Position numbers and translations under genes: made by a program
Shown here: positions 6,504 to 13,142 of the stretch, one piece after another
How the letters are laid out: the number at the start of each line of letters is the position of its first letter
How positions within the stretch are numbered: the first letter of the stretch is position 1
Source of the DNA: CAYNGH01 sp964396845
Lineage (GTDB): Bacteria > Vulcanimicrobiota > JAJTBE01 > CAYNGH01
Reading direction: 5' to 3'
Length of the DNA: 23,899 bases
NCBI GenBank assembly: GCA_964396845.1
Contig: CAYNGH010000038.1
Span: forward strand, 1-23,899
The notes under the pieces: model-generated
Databases searched by the model: none
The model's input: only the letters and a program-made list of their open reading frames with translations
Told to the model about the DNA's origin: nothing

Positions 6504-7394
6504 ATGACAAATACGGCGAAATGTATATACTGCGGTTTGGAGCTACCGGAGGACACCGGTAAAATTTGCTCCCGATGCAAGGTCAGAGCAAAAGCCTTTG
6601 AGATGCTCAGAGAAAAAAATGAAATAACCGGGGAAGAGTTCATCCCCGATTCCGGACAAATCCAGGAAGAATCTTCCCAGGATATGTTCCCTGTTCCCCG
6701 TGAGGGTGAAATAATCCAGGGGTTGATTAAAACATGCCGGAAGATATTAGATGGAACAATCCCCGTGGAAAAAGTCCCGGAAAAGATGGAAACTATCGCT
6801 GTAAATGTTTCTGAAGCCTTCAAAACTCTTTTTGAGGAAATCGGTAAAATATCAATCGACATCGAAGATTACGAAAATATTATCACAGAAAAACTGGATG
6901 ATATTGAGTTTCTCTTCATGAAGGGGATTGAGGAAATCTCACGATTTGCCGAGGACAGCAACCCGGCCCATATTCACTACGGCCTTCTCCTTTGCCGTAC
7001 CGGTGAACAGCAATATATCGATCTTTCTATGCAGGTCAACAAAGATGCCACAGGGAGCCAGTTCACGGGAACCGAAAACATCCCCGCACAGCTTGCCATG
7101 GAGCTTAACCAGGGAAGAATGGACAAAAACCAGTACAACAGTGAGCTGGAAAGCCTGGAAAAAGAGATAATCATAAAGACAGACAAAGCACAGGCCCTTA
7201 TCACAGAAGGATTCAAACTCGCCAGGCAATATGACGGAACCTGTGAAGATACCATGACTTGTGCCCTGAAATCTTTCAAATCTGCCCAGGAAGAACTCTC
7301 GGGCATAATTTTGAACCTGCATGATCCCGGGGACATCAAAAAAGCCATGGAAGAACTGATAGAAGACTTCATGGAAGAAGAGATACTGGAATAA
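6504..7394 (+). CDS. Zinc-ribbon protein with long acidic helical region
   Basis: 296 residues from ATG 6504, eight bases after AAGGTG; an upstream in-frame ATG at 6402 gives an unrelated hydrophobic tail and no RBS. A zinc ribbon occupies residues 7-25 (CIYC, then CSRC, spacing CxxC-x11-CxxC). The rest is predicted helical and acidic, with many Glu/Lys-rich stretches (EKVPEKMETIAVNVSEAFK, NSELESLEKEIIIKTDKAQ) that could form coiled coil, ending in EDFMEEEILE. It probably binds a protein or nucleic acid partner. It closes the four-gene cluster 4655-7394. Family not recognised. Confidence 0.75.
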   Translation: MTNTAKCIYCGLELPEDTGKICSRCKVRAKAFEMLREKNEITGEEFIPDSGQIQEESSQDMFPVPREGEIIQGLIKTCRKILDGTIPVEKVPEKMETIAVNVSEAFKTLFEEIGKISIDIEDYENIITEKLDDIEFLFMKGIEEISRFAEDSNPAHIHYGLLLCRTGEQQYIDLSMQVNKDATGSQFTGTENIPAQLAMELNQGRMDKNQYNSELESLEKEIIIKTDKAQALITEGFKLARQYDGTCEDTMTCALKSFKSAQEELSGIILNLHDPGDIKKAMEELIEDFMEEEILE

Positions 7395-7461
7395 TCACCG
7401 GAACAACACCAGCTCAAAGCAATTCCGGCAGGCCTGAAACCCTATGAAAGACGTCGCAGGA

Positions 7462-8130
7462 TTACTTGCCTTTGCCTTTTCCCCCACCCTTGTTTCCCTT
7501 GCCGGGAGGAGGCCCACCTTTCTGGCCCTTGCCTTCTCCTGGTGCCACAGTCCCCTTATCGGGCTTTCCCTTCTTGATCTGGTTGTTGACATTGATAAAA
7601 TCAACGCCCTGGGAGCGAAGCCGGATCACCTCATCGGGGCTGACCTTGTTATGATCCGATATGAACCTCAGATTCACAAGATTGATAAAGTCGTTGTTGC
7701 TCAAGGGCATGTTTTTCCATGTCCATTGATCCTTGGGGAATTTTCCATAATATCCATACGCCTTGCCATAGGGAGGCCCAGGCCGGTGCTGGACAGGGAT
7801 GTAATAAGCTGATGGCGGAATCCCGTATCGCAGGGATATATCCAGCCAGTTCATCCCGCCGAGGCGGAGATCTGCAATGATTGTCGGCTCAACCCTGGCC
7901 TGGGAAGCCACATAATAGACCACGGGGATTTCATTTCCCGCCAGCCCACGGCTCTGAAGTTTTTTCAAGTGTCCCGGAGGCATCCTGTAATATTTGGACA
8001 TATCATAATAATAGTCGTTCTGAGATGGCCCCCCGAAGTTGATGTTGATGTTCACCTGGGCCATGGCAATGCCTCCGGTGACAAAAATTAACAGAATCGC
8101 CGTTATGAATGTCATGCAGGCTTTTTTCAT
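7462..8130 (-). CDS. Secreted protein with duplicated helical repeat and Gly/Lys/Pro-rich tail
   Basis: 222 residues. The start ATG 8130 follows GAGGG. A classical signal peptide (MKKACMTFITAILLIFVTGG, cleavage probably after AMA at residue 24) sends it out of the cytoplasm. Two similar segments lie at about 69-104 and 148-185; both carry V-x4-I-x2-LR-x2-G-x2-[WF]-[LI]-[DN]-[IV], the first reading IIADLRLGGMNWLDISLRYG and the second VIRLRSQGVDFINVN. The last ~40 residues are Gly, Lys and Pro only-rich (GKGQKGGPPPGKGNKGGGKG) and strongly basic, probably unstructured and able to bind polyanions. It lies 82 bases downstream of the HU gene on the same strand. Function unknown. Confidence 0.8.
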   Translation of the reverse strand: MKKACMTFITAILLIFVTGGIAMAQVNININFGGPSQNDYYYDMSKYYRMPPGHLKKLQSRGLAGNEIPVVYYVASQARVEPTIIADLRLGGMNWLDISLRYGIPPSAYYIPVQHRPGPPYGKAYGYYGKFPKDQWTWKNMPLSNNDFINLVNLRFISDHNKVSPDEVIRLRSQGVDFINVNNQIKKGKPDKGTVAPGEGKGQKGGPPPGKGNKGGGKGKGK

Positions 8131-8212
8131 AATTATCCCTCATTTCTGGCAGTGCTTACTCTATATATGACAATAAAAGGCAGATTTTGTTCTATTGATG
8201 GAAAATTTTTTT

Positions 8213-8500
8213 TCAGGAGGCTGATTTGTTGTTGACAATATTTCGAAGTTTCTTGCCCGGCAAAAACACAGGAGCTGACCGGCCCGGGATGCGGATCTTC
8301 TCGCCGGTTCTGGGGTTTGTCCCGTTGCGGGCTGGCCGGTGAACCACATCAAAGGTGCCGAACCCTGCCACCTTGAACTTTTCTTCCCTGGACAAGGTTT
8401 CGCTGATTACATCAAAAACTTCATCCACCACATGTTTCACCTGGGATTTAGTCAGGGTGGATCTGCCGGCGATGTGGTTTACAAGTCCGCATTTGTTCAT
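8213..8500 (-). CDS. HU/IHF-family DNA-binding protein
   Basis: 95 residues with the family pattern: N-terminal two-helix body (LVNHIAGRSTLTKSQVKHVV), the GFGTF core strand (46-50), and the beta-arm segment RPARNGTNPRTGEKIRIPGR that grips the DNA minor groove. The proline in NPRTG sits where HU/IHF proteins intercalate and bend DNA. I chose ATG 8500; a TTG one codon upstream is possible. The RBS is GGGGG nine bases before. A weak minus-strand promoter candidate is TATACA (8528-8523) with TTCCAA 16 bp upstream. It cannot be told whether this is HU or an IHF subunit. Confidence 0.93.
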   Translation of the reverse strand: MNKCGLVNHIAGRSTLTKSQVKHVVDEVFDVISETLSREEKFKVAGFGTFDVVHRPARNGTNPRTGEKIRIPGRSAPVFLPGKKLRNIVNNKSAS

Positions 8501-8628
8501 CAAAACAGGCCCCCAATCTCCTTGTATATTTTTTACGGATGAACTTGGAAATCCTTTCCTTGAAGGGCAATTTTATCTGCCAGAGAAGTATCATACCGGA
8601 AAATTACGCAAGCCAGGAGGATCCCCGA

Positions 8629-8979
8629 ATGTATATCACCCTGTTTGTCACGGTTCCCGACGAGCAAACCGGAAAAACAATTGCCAGGGCCTTGCTCAGG
8701 GAAAGACTGGTGGCCTGCGCCAACATTGTCAGTAATATTTTTTCCATGTACTGGTGGGAAGATGAGATCCAGGAAGAGCCGGAATGCCTTATGATTATGA
8801 AAACCAAGATCGGGCTTTTCAAGGAGCTGGAGAAAAAAGTAAAACAGCTTCACCCATACGATGTGCCGGAAATCATCTCAATCCCAATTGTCAAGGGACA
8901 CACTCCATACCTGGACTGGCTTTCCACTCAGACCCGGCCCACAAGAGAGGATATGGATTACAACGGGGTTCAGTTCTGA
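8629..8979 (+). CDS. cutA: Divalent-cation tolerance protein CutA
   Basis: 116 residues from ATG 8629, eight bases after CAGGAGG. Matches CutA throughout: ITLFVTVPDEQTGKTIAR, LVACANIVSNIFSMYWW, then EEPECLMIMKTK, HPYDVPEIISIPI and YLDWL. CutA proteins are ferredoxin-like trimers resembling PII signalling proteins and were named for copper sensitivity in E. coli; their cellular role is still unclear. The conserved Cys of VACANI, implicated in metal binding in some members, is present. It is first in a three-gene plus-strand group and its TGA overlaps the next ATG (TGATG). Its in-window neighbours offer no metal-transport link. Confidence 0.95.
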   Translation: MYITLFVTVPDEQTGKTIARALLRERLVACANIVSNIFSMYWWEDEIQEEPECLMIMKTKIGLFKELEKKVKQLHPYDVPEIISIPIVKGHTPYLDWLSTQTRPTREDMDYNGVQF

Positions 8980-9821
8980 TGATGCCGGGCCTGGGAGATT
9001 CCCACCTTCATTCCCGGTTTTCTCTGGACTCCACCGGGGCCCCTGCTGAGATGATTGAAACCGCCATCAGCAGGGGTCTGGCATGGGTCACCTTTACCGA
9101 GCACAAAGACCTGGACCCGGCCCACCCGGTGGACAGGGATTATTTTGACTATGGTTCATTTTGCCGAGAGATTGGACGTCTGAGGAAGCTATTTTTAGGC
9201 AGAATCCAGATACTTGCCGGAGTGGAGGTGGATTTTCAAAGAGATACCGCCGATGCTTTTGACCGATTCACTAAAGATCACAAGTTGGATTTTATCATGG
9301 CATCGGTTCATGCTCTGGATCATATTTTTCTCTCTCCCGGTTATTTCAACAATCGGGATCCCCGGCAGGCTTACCGGGATTACCTCAGAGAAACCCTGGC
9401 CCTGTCAAAAAAAGATGGATACAACATCCTGGGACATCTGGACTATGTCGCCAGGCATGCGCCCCGGGATGTTCCCATGATATTTGAAGAACATGAAGGC
9501 CTGATAGAAGAGATACTGAACAATATCATCGAAAATGGAAAAGGGATTGAGCTTAACACATCCGGCTTTCGCCATGGTATCGGCAGGCCGTATCCATCCC
9601 GGGAAATCCTGAGATTATACCGCCGTCTGGGAGGCAGAATCATCACTCTGGGATCCGATGCCCACACTCCCGGTGATGTGGGAGATGGCTTCGATAAGGG
9701 AGTCTTGCTCCTCAGGGAGCTGGGGTTTGAATCGGTGCATGTCTTTGTCCGGGGCCGGCCTGTTGCCCTGTCGATTATCCCCCAAGAGGAGAATCAGGCC
9801 TGCCATAAAATTACTACATGA
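8979..9821 (+). CDS. PHP-domain phosphoesterase, HisJ (histidinol-phosphatase)-like
   Basis: 280 residues starting at ATG 8979, whose A is the last base of the cutA stop, so translational reinitiation is likely (no strong separate RBS). The PHP metal-binding residues are all visible: DSHLHS (H9, H11), TEHKD (E41, H42), GVEVDF (E83), SVHALD (H111), GHLDY (H153) and SDAHTPGDVG (D227, H229). This set matches trinuclear-metal PHP phosphatases of the HisJ type, which dephosphorylate histidinol phosphate in histidine synthesis. No other his genes are in the window, so another sugar- or amino-phosphate substrate is possible. Family call high, substrate moderate. Confidence 0.88.
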   Translation: MMPGLGDSHLHSRFSLDSTGAPAEMIETAISRGLAWVTFTEHKDLDPAHPVDRDYFDYGSFCREIGRLRKLFLGRIQILAGVEVDFQRDTADAFDRFTKDHKLDFIMASVHALDHIFLSPGYFNNRDPRQAYRDYLRETLALSKKDGYNILGHLDYVARHAPRDVPMIFEEHEGLIEEILNNIIENGKGIELNTSGFRHGIGRPYPSREILRLYRRLGGRIITLGSDAHTPGDVGDGFDKGVLLLRELGFESVHVFVRGRPVALSIIPQEENQACHKITT

Positions 9822-9846
9822 TTTAATCAAGATACCGGAGGAATAA

Positions 9847-10515
9847 ATGTTAATTGAAATATCAGGTCTTACCAACGAAGTCCCCGACGGCCCCCTGGTG
9901 GGTTCCGGAGTTGTCCCCTGCGGTTTCAGGGATCGCCTGCTGGATATACAGGTGAGTATTCTGCCCATACATCCTGCCACCAGCAAGGATATGGAACGGT
10001 TCAAGGGAAAACAGCTCACGGTGAACATCCCCGAGTTCACCCTTCACAAGCTTCAGGATTACAAAGAATCAGAACGGGACGACATGCGATACACCGAGGA
10101 ATACGCCGGAGTATGCCGCAAATTAGGCTATGAAATCCTCCGGGAGATGAAGCGTCGGGATATTTCCGTGGATTATTCCCTGGCGGTGGATCATGCAGGA
10201 CAGCTCATCACCATGTTTGTGGCAAAGATTTCCGACATCGAGTCTTATGAGATCCGCCGGATAAAACACCGCAAGTCCGACGGCGCCATAGACCTGACGG
10301 TGCTGATTCCCCAGAGCCTCTATCCCCTCCACGACAAGAAATTTCTCCTCCTGGACGAGTTCATCAACACCGGCTTTACCCTGCGGGAAGTGATAAAGGT
10401 AATCCACGACAGCGGTGGTCAGGTGGTGATGGTGGGCGCATTCAAGACCCTGGAAGGTGAAGGAAAACTGGTGAAGGAAGCGTATCCCGACATCCCCATA
10501 GTTACACTGGAATAG
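9847..10515 (+). CDS. Phosphoribosyltransferase-like protein with extra N-terminal segment
   Basis: 222 residues from ATG 9847, six bases after GGAGGAATAA. The C-terminal half has the type I phosphoribosyltransferase layout: a core strand (VDYSLAVDHAG, 108-118), a flexible middle, then FLLLDEFINTGFT (166-178), which corresponds to the PRPP-binding loop hhhhDDhhxTGxT with Glu for the second Asp and Asn before the Thr. GGQVVMVGAFKTLEG follows as the next strand. Residues 1-75 (e.g. GPLVGSGVVPCGFRDRLLDI) match nothing I recognise. It could use a nucleobase or be a regulatory PRT homologue. It starts 25 bases after the PHP gene and is probably in the same operon. Confidence 0.7.
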   Translation: MLIEISGLTNEVPDGPLVGSGVVPCGFRDRLLDIQVSILPIHPATSKDMERFKGKQLTVNIPEFTLHKLQDYKESERDDMRYTEEYAGVCRKLGYEILREMKRRDISVDYSLAVDHAGQLITMFVAKISDIESYEIRRIKHRKSDGAIDLTVLIPQSLYPLHDKKFLLLDEFINTGFTLREVIKVIHDSGGQVVMVGAFKTLEGEGKLVKEAYPDIPIVTLE

Positions 10516-10625
10516 ATGCATCTGGCCGTCAAGCCCTTGAAAACCCCGAAGAAACCCGCAACGGGAGGATATGATTTTTCTGCTGGAGAATAACTTGTAA
10601 ATATTGATCATCATAAGGAGGGAAG

Positions 10626-12095
10626 ATGGATCTGATTGACAGGATAAAAATTCTAAATAAAAGGGTTCAGGAAACCCATGAAAGTATTGAAACTGAAGAA
10701 GCGACAAAAACGGCATTCATCATGCCTTTTATCAATGCCCTCGGTTATGATGTTTTTAATCCCAATGAGGTAGTGCCAGAATATACCGCAGATGTAGGGA
10801 CAAAAAAAGGTGAAAAAGTTGATTTTGCAATTTTAAAAGATGGAACTCCAATCATTCTTGTTGAATGCAAATGGTGCAGGAGCGATCTAAAAAAGGAGAA
10901 GTTCAGCCAGTTATATCGGTATTTTTCTGTAACTAAAGCAAAATTTGCCGTTCTGACCAACGGCATCACATATCGCTTTTTCACTGATTCCTGTGAACCC
11001 AACAAGATGGACACCAAGCCCTTCTTTGAATTTAATCTGTTAAATTTCAATGAAGCAGAGATTGATGAGATCAAGAAATTTTCCAAGAATTCCTTTGATG
11101 TAGATGAAACCTATAAAACGGCTGTTGAATTAAAATACATCAAAGAGATAAAAAAAATGTTTGTCAAAGAACTCTTGAATCCATCAGATAATCTTGTGAA
11201 GTTTTTTGCATCGGCAATCTATCATGGAAAAGTCATTACTAAGAATGTAAGAGATGAGTTCAGGGTATATGTAAAAAAAGCTCTGAATCAATATGTCAAC
11301 GACAAGATTAACGAACGGTTCAAGACAGCCATTGAGATTGAAGATTCCCTGGATGAATCAAAACAACAGGAAGAACAGAAAATTCACTCTCCAAGACCTG
11401 TTGCTGATTACCTTGGCAAGAAACCCCTGAGCTTTAGTTTTCTTGGAAAGACACAAGAAGTAAAATACTGGAAAGATATATTAATAGGGCTGGTTTCCAT
11501 TCTCTGGAAGAAACATCCTGATTTGATTCATAAGGCTGTTTCAATAAGTGGAAGAACAAGAAAATACTTTTCAAAAAAACCTGATGAGTTGAAGGAGCCA
11601 AAATCAATCGAAGGTTCAGATTATTTTGTAGAAAGCAATTTTAATCCAAAAAACACCATTACAGTTTGCAAGAAGTTAATCAAAGCCTTCGGTTATAATG
11701 AATCGGATTTTTCCGTTGAAGTTTTGGGAGAATCCGATGAGCCAAGAAAAGCCTCATCAGGAAAAAAATATGATTACAGAGGAAAGAAACCCCTGAGCTT
11801 TACTTTTCTGGGTCAGACAATCAAGGTGAATAACTGGAAGGACATGCTGGTAAGTCTGACCTCGCTTCTATGGGAGAAGCATCCTGGTTTGATTCAAAAC
11901 ACAATAACTGTGGACAGCAAAATAAAAAAGTACTTCACAAGAAATCCAAAAAACTTAGGACGGCCAGCACTTATTGGCAATTCCGGATATTATGTGGAAA
12001 CCAATCTTGCTTCAAATAATATTATCAGCCTGTGTCATAAAATCCTCAAAGCCTTCGGTTATGATGAATCGGATTTTTCCCTTGATACAAGATAA
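10626..12095 (+). CDS. Orphan nuclease with HsdR_N-like domain and two tandem C-terminal domains
   Basis: 489 residues from ATG 10626, after AAGGAGG. Residues 20-150 match the N-terminal nuclease domain of type I restriction R subunits (HsdR_N): ETEEATKTAFIMPFINALGY, VPEYTADVG, and the PD-(D/E)xK core D66, E80, K82 (VDFAIL...ILVECKW), followed by LYRYFSVTKAKFAVLTNG. There is no helicase, and no modification or specificity gene nearby. Residues ~150-255 are helical and charged. Residues 262-364 and 384-486 are two copies of a ~103-residue domain (GKKPLSF[ST]FLG, WKDxLxxLxSxLWxKHPxLI, KYF, AFGYxESDFS). The gene is clearly more AT-rich, with different codon use, than its neighbours, which suggests horizontal acquisition. 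It may be a restriction- or defence-type nuclease. Confidence 0.85.
   Translation: MDLIDRIKILNKRVQETHESIETEEATKTAFIMPFINALGYDVFNPNEVVPEYTADVGTKKGEKVDFAILKDGTPIILVECKWCRSDLKKEKFSQLYRYFSVTKAKFAVLTNGITYRFFTDSCEPNKMDTKPFFEFNLLNFNEAEIDEIKKFSKNSFDVDETYKTAVELKYIKEIKKMFVKELLNPSDNLVKFFASAIYHGKVITKNVRDEFRVYVKKALNQYVNDKINERFKTAIEIEDSLDESKQQEEQKIHSPRPVADYLGKKPLSFSFLGKTQEVKYWKDILIGLVSILWKKHPDLIHKAVSISGRTRKYFSKKPDELKEPKSIEGSDYFVESNFNPKNTITVCKKLIKAFGYNESDFSVEVLGESDEPRKASSGKKYDYRGKKPLSFTFLGQTIKVNNWKDMLVSLTSLLWEKHPGLIQNTITVDSKIKKYFTRNPKNLGRPALIGNSGYYVETNLASNNIISLCHKILKAFGYDESDFSLDTR
11409..12083 (+). repeat. Tandem in-frame domain duplication within the nuclease gene
   Basis: Copy A spans 11409-11717 and copy B 11775-12083, period 366 bases (122 codons). 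Similarity remains at DNA level: both copies end in GCCTTCGGTTAT, A or G ATGAATC, GGATTTTTCC, and both contain AAACCCCTGAGCTTTA. The duplication therefore looks fairly recent. Confidence 0.85.
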
Positions 12096-12103
12096 TCTTC
12101 TCA

Positions 12104-12400
12104 TCAGTCTTTGAGGTTCAGCTCCCTCGCCAGCTGTTGTGTCATCTCATCGATACCCCGGTTCACTTCCGGCGAGGTTTCCATTTTCTTAATCAGGAGC
12201 GTTGTCACCTCGATGCCCCATATCTCGATGGTGTCGGGCATCAACTCCGGCTCCAGATGACGGCCCAGGGCTATGGCCTCGGAGATGGCGATGGCATGGG
12301 CAGAATAAGGAAGGGCCGATGGCTTGGGCAGATCCTCTTTCAGAAAATGATACAGGGTGCCTGCCGGTGCGCCAGTGGCCACCGCATCCACGATTATGAC
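12104..12400 (-). pseudogene. Hydrogenase maturation protease (HycI/HyaD, peptidase M52) remnant, N-terminus missing
   Basis: The C-terminal ~99 residues of a hydrogenase maturation endopeptidase are intact: VIIVDAVATGAPAGTLYHF, SAHAIAISEAIALGR, MPDTIEIWGIEV, SPEVNRGIDEM, then the stop at 12104-12106. The family normally begins about 60 residues earlier with a GxGNxLxxDDGxG motif holding a metal-ligand residue. Here the frame upstream of VIIVDA becomes LCCLR and hits a TGA at 12418-12416, with no homology beyond. No start codon with RBS restores a full protein. Members cleave the C-terminus of the [NiFe]-hydrogenase large subunit after nickel insertion; this remnant could not. Its stop is 8 bases from the convergent nuclease stop. 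No hydrogenase genes are in the window. Confidence 0.8.
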
Positions 12401-12663
12401 CCGTAAACAGCACAGTCAATCACCCTCGAATGCCTATTGTCTAACATCGTGTCGTCTATTATCAGGAAGCGGGGCTTTTGCGACAACTCTCGATCCACCT
12501 GATGAAAACCTAAAAAGAACCCTTGACAGCAGGCTCATCCCCAGGAGCATTCTCTTCTTTGTAATCGGGACTTACGCATTTTTTACTCTGAGTGACTCCT
12601 GTTATGATTTTGGCCAGCTAATTAAGTGTCCGACTCTTCCCAGAGAGAATAAAAATAAACATA

Positions 12664-12684
12664 AATGTGATGATTATTCACATT
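12664..12684. repeat. Inverted repeat AATGTGA / TCACATT upstream of the RHH promoter
   Basis: Perfect 7-bp arms (12664-12670 and 12678-12684) around a 7-base centre TGATTAT, itself nested in a longer imperfect AGAGAG...CTCTCT pairing. It ends 32 bases before the -35 box of the RHH gene. It could be an operator for a dimeric regulator or just a weak hairpin. Confidence 0.4.
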
Positions 12685-12716
12685 CTCTCTATTTTTGCCT
12701 TTTTAAAACTCTCTCC

Positions 12717-12745
12717 TTGACACATACACTAACTCGTCATATAAT
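12717..12745 (+). promoter_or_regulatory. Perfect consensus sigma70-type promoter
   Basis: TTGACA (12717-12722), 17-bp spacer, TATAAT (12740-12745): exact matches to both consensus boxes. It lies about 50 bases upstream of the 48-residue RHH gene. Such strength ahead of a tiny regulator gene suggests the promoter is normally held down by a repressor, perhaps the RHH protein itself. Confidence 0.9.
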
Positions 12746-12796
12746 GCATTAACGGAGCAAGATTTGCCCCGGATTATTCGGATGGTTGGAGGTAGT

Positions 12797-12943
12797 ATGA
12801 ACAAGAAATATGTCACCATAAGCCTGTCATTAGAGCTTCACAGGGTGATCAAGATGGAAGCAACCAAAAGAGGGTTGTCCATGATTCAGTATATTGCTGA
12901 GTTGGTAAAAAAAGATCTGGATGAGAAAGGGGGATCGCTTTAG
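12797..12943 (+). CDS. Small ribbon-helix-helix (CopG/Arc-type) DNA-binding protein, 48 residues
   Basis: The frame ATG 12797 to TAG 12941-12943 encodes 48 residues, preceded by GGAGG (12789-12793). Residues 4-11 (KYVTISLS) form the beta strand, then ELHRVIKMEATKRG is helix 1 and SMIQYIAELVKKDLDEKG helix 2, the ribbon-helix-helix plan of CopG, Arc and many antitoxins. RHH dimers insert the paired beta ribbon into the DNA major groove and often repress their own promoter. The gene has a perfect consensus promoter. No toxin-like gene follows; the next gene is 200 bases downstream and encodes an exported peptidase. It may be an orphan antitoxin or a plasmid/phage-type copy regulator. Confidence 0.85.
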   Translation: MNKKYVTISLSLELHRVIKMEATKRGLSMIQYIAELVKKDLDEKGGSL

Positions 12944-13142
12944 CGATAAATTGGGTGGTTTTATTTGTTAATTATTTCGAATTTATTGAACCAAGGCTAA
13001 CTCTTGACCTATAAATTCCCAGGAAGACAGATGACTTTTCTTCGATGAATCGAAGTATTTTGAATGGCAAGTGAAGGGTAAATGCATTTTTTGCTATAGT
13101 GAGGTAATCATTGTCAGGCATCCCAGATACAATCCGAACCAG

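Larger units (their letters stand above)
12401..12796. other. Non-coding stretch between the protease remnant and the RHH gene
   Basis: No credible gene. Up to about 12650 the sequence has no recognisable feature; the plus-strand open frame across it has low complexity and no RBS. The right part becomes AT-rich and holds an inverted repeat (12664-12684) and the consensus promoter at 12717-12745. The missing 5' end of the protease would have lain here, so a junction lies near 12401. Confidence 0.6.

Noticed and set aside
12523..12528. TTGACA as a second promoter upstream of the RHH gene
   Set aside because: No -10-like hexamer is found 16-18 bp downstream.
12567..12578. GGGACTTACGCA as an insertion-sequence terminus at the rearranged junction
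   Set aside because: It is reminiscent of some IS ends, but no matching inverted copy, transposase fragment or target duplication is visible.
12357..12752. 131-residue plus-strand open frame
   Set aside because: It begins opposite the protease remnant, has no RBS, ends in low-complexity Leu/Thr/His and matches no family.
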